A stretch of DNA of 64,000 nt, taken from contig JAUNAC010000001.1 in NCBI GenBank assembly GCA_030527825.1, forward strand, positions 186,001 through 250,000, read 5' to 3'. Below, in pieces: positions 63,627-64,000 of the stretch (position 1 is its first letter; each line of letters opens with the position of its first letter). Source of the stretch: Lautropia sp. (GTDB lineage: Bacteria; Pseudomonadota; Gammaproteobacteria; Burkholderiales; Burkholderiaceae_E). A program made the translations under genes and the position numbers. The notes under the pieces are model-generated. The model did not search any database and was not told where the DNA came from. It saw only the letters and a program-made list of their open reading frames with translations.

Positions 63627-64000
63627 TCAACTTTTCTGATCTACCAGCGGCAGACCGGCCTGCCGCCAGGCATCCATGCCCCCCTGCAGGCTGTAGACAT
63701 GGGAGCGGCCCGACCCTTTCAGTGCCCTGGCGGCCTTGGCTGATTCAGCACCACTGGCGCACACCAGCAGAATCGGCGTTTCCGCTCCCACCCCGGCGGC
63801 AAAGGTCTGCACCCGGTCGGGCGTGATCTGACGCGCCCCCGGCAGGTGGCCGGCCCGAAAATCGCGATCTGCCCGCAGATCCGCTATCTGTGCGTGTTTC
63901 TGATTGATAAGCTGCGTGGCAGCCAGCGTACCGAGTGCGACGCCTCCCCCGCCACGGACGGCCTGCCAGAGCAGCATACCGCCCGATGCCAGGGCAAGAA
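63627..64000 (-). CDS. Rhodanese-like protein with N-terminal membrane helix (partial, 5' end off window)
   Basis: The frame is open to the window edge and reads LALASGGMLLW upstream of the first visible ATG, so the N-terminal helix starts outside. The rhodanese domain: ADLRADRDFRAGHLPGARQI, then LLVCASGAESAKAARALKGS with the catalytic cysteine, and VYSLQGGMDAWRQAGLPLVD. Probably a sulfurtransferase on the cytoplasmic membrane, as in many betaproteobacterial rhodanese-grxC-secB operons. Confidence 0.92.
   Translation of the reverse strand, partial: LALASGGMLLWQAVRGGGGVALGTLAATQLINQKHAQIADLRADRDFRAGHLPGARQITPDRVQTFAAGVGAETPILLVCASGAESAKAARALKGSGRSHVYSLQGGMDAWRQAGLPLVDQKS

Overview
The window looks like chromosomal DNA of a moderately GC-rich betaproteobacterium, most probably Burkholderiales and Alcaligenaceae-like. 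This is judged from gene order (rhodanese-grxC-secB-SH3-gpsA, trmL, comF/bioC, ctaA-ctaB-sco, rsmD-coaD-ferredoxin), a CNP1-family lipoprotein, an EpsL-type outer-membrane protein, RpoH with its RpoH box, and the general composition. No rRNA, tRNA, insertion sequence or prophage was seen. The genus cannot be fixed from the sequence alone.

Layout. 1-15.7 kb is metabolic: the end of a MetQ/NlpA-type binding protein with a divergent LysR gene, an AzgA-type purine permease, an exported DUF4432 protein, a YigZ/IMPACT protein, a CNP1 lipoprotein, a DASS carboxylate transporter, divergent polyphosphate genes (ppx, ppk1), and a three-gene operon (aldehyde dehydrogenase, FAD amino-acid dehydrogenase, ornithine-cyclodeaminase family) that looks like amino-acid catabolism. 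15.8-23.4 kb is an accessory island. It holds a decayed low-GC ketopantoate-reductase-like gene and a complete type II-C CRISPR-Cas locus: a 26-repeat array read on the + strand, a convergent cas9-cas1-cas2 operon, and a tracrRNA gene divergent from cas9. 23.5-27.8 kb returns to core genes (arginase, ferredoxin, coaD, rsmD, ftsY).

28-38.8 kb is a surface-polysaccharide region. It has a CDP-glucose-forming nucleotidyltransferase, an Fe(II)/2-oxoglutarate oxygenase, a PLP aminotransferase, a DUF4910 peptidase-like protein, a zinc-binding C-methyltransferase, a Wza/EpsE-type export protein, an EpsL-type barrel and a WcaJ-type initiating sugar-phosphate transferase. The sugar-modifying enzymes imply an unusual branched or substituted sugar, but the 4,6-dehydratase and the glycosyltransferases are not here. 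rpoH follows.

40-52.4 kb is the most unusual part. Three tandem paralogues carry 4, 4 and 9 Ig-like repeats. Each begins with the same ~100-residue N-terminal domain containing a paired-cysteine motif, followed by a hydrophobic helix and a polyglycine hinge. They converge with a two-gene operon encoding a membrane-anchored OmpA-like protein and a membrane-anchored coiled-coil/helix-hairpin-helix protein. No secretion apparatus lies nearby. I regard this as the best candidate for an undescribed surface or envelope system.

52.4-56.8 kb is a haem A/cytochrome oxidase assembly operon (bioC, a COX2-like membrane hairpin without a CuA domain, ctaA, ctaB, sco). 56.9-59.0 kb is an inserted old-yellow-enzyme gene with a frameshifted LysR gene, flanked by 80-bp imperfect direct repeats derived from the bioC/comF boundary. 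59.3-64 kb is core again: comF, trmL, then gpsA, an SH3 protein, secB, grxC and a rhodanese gene that runs off the window.
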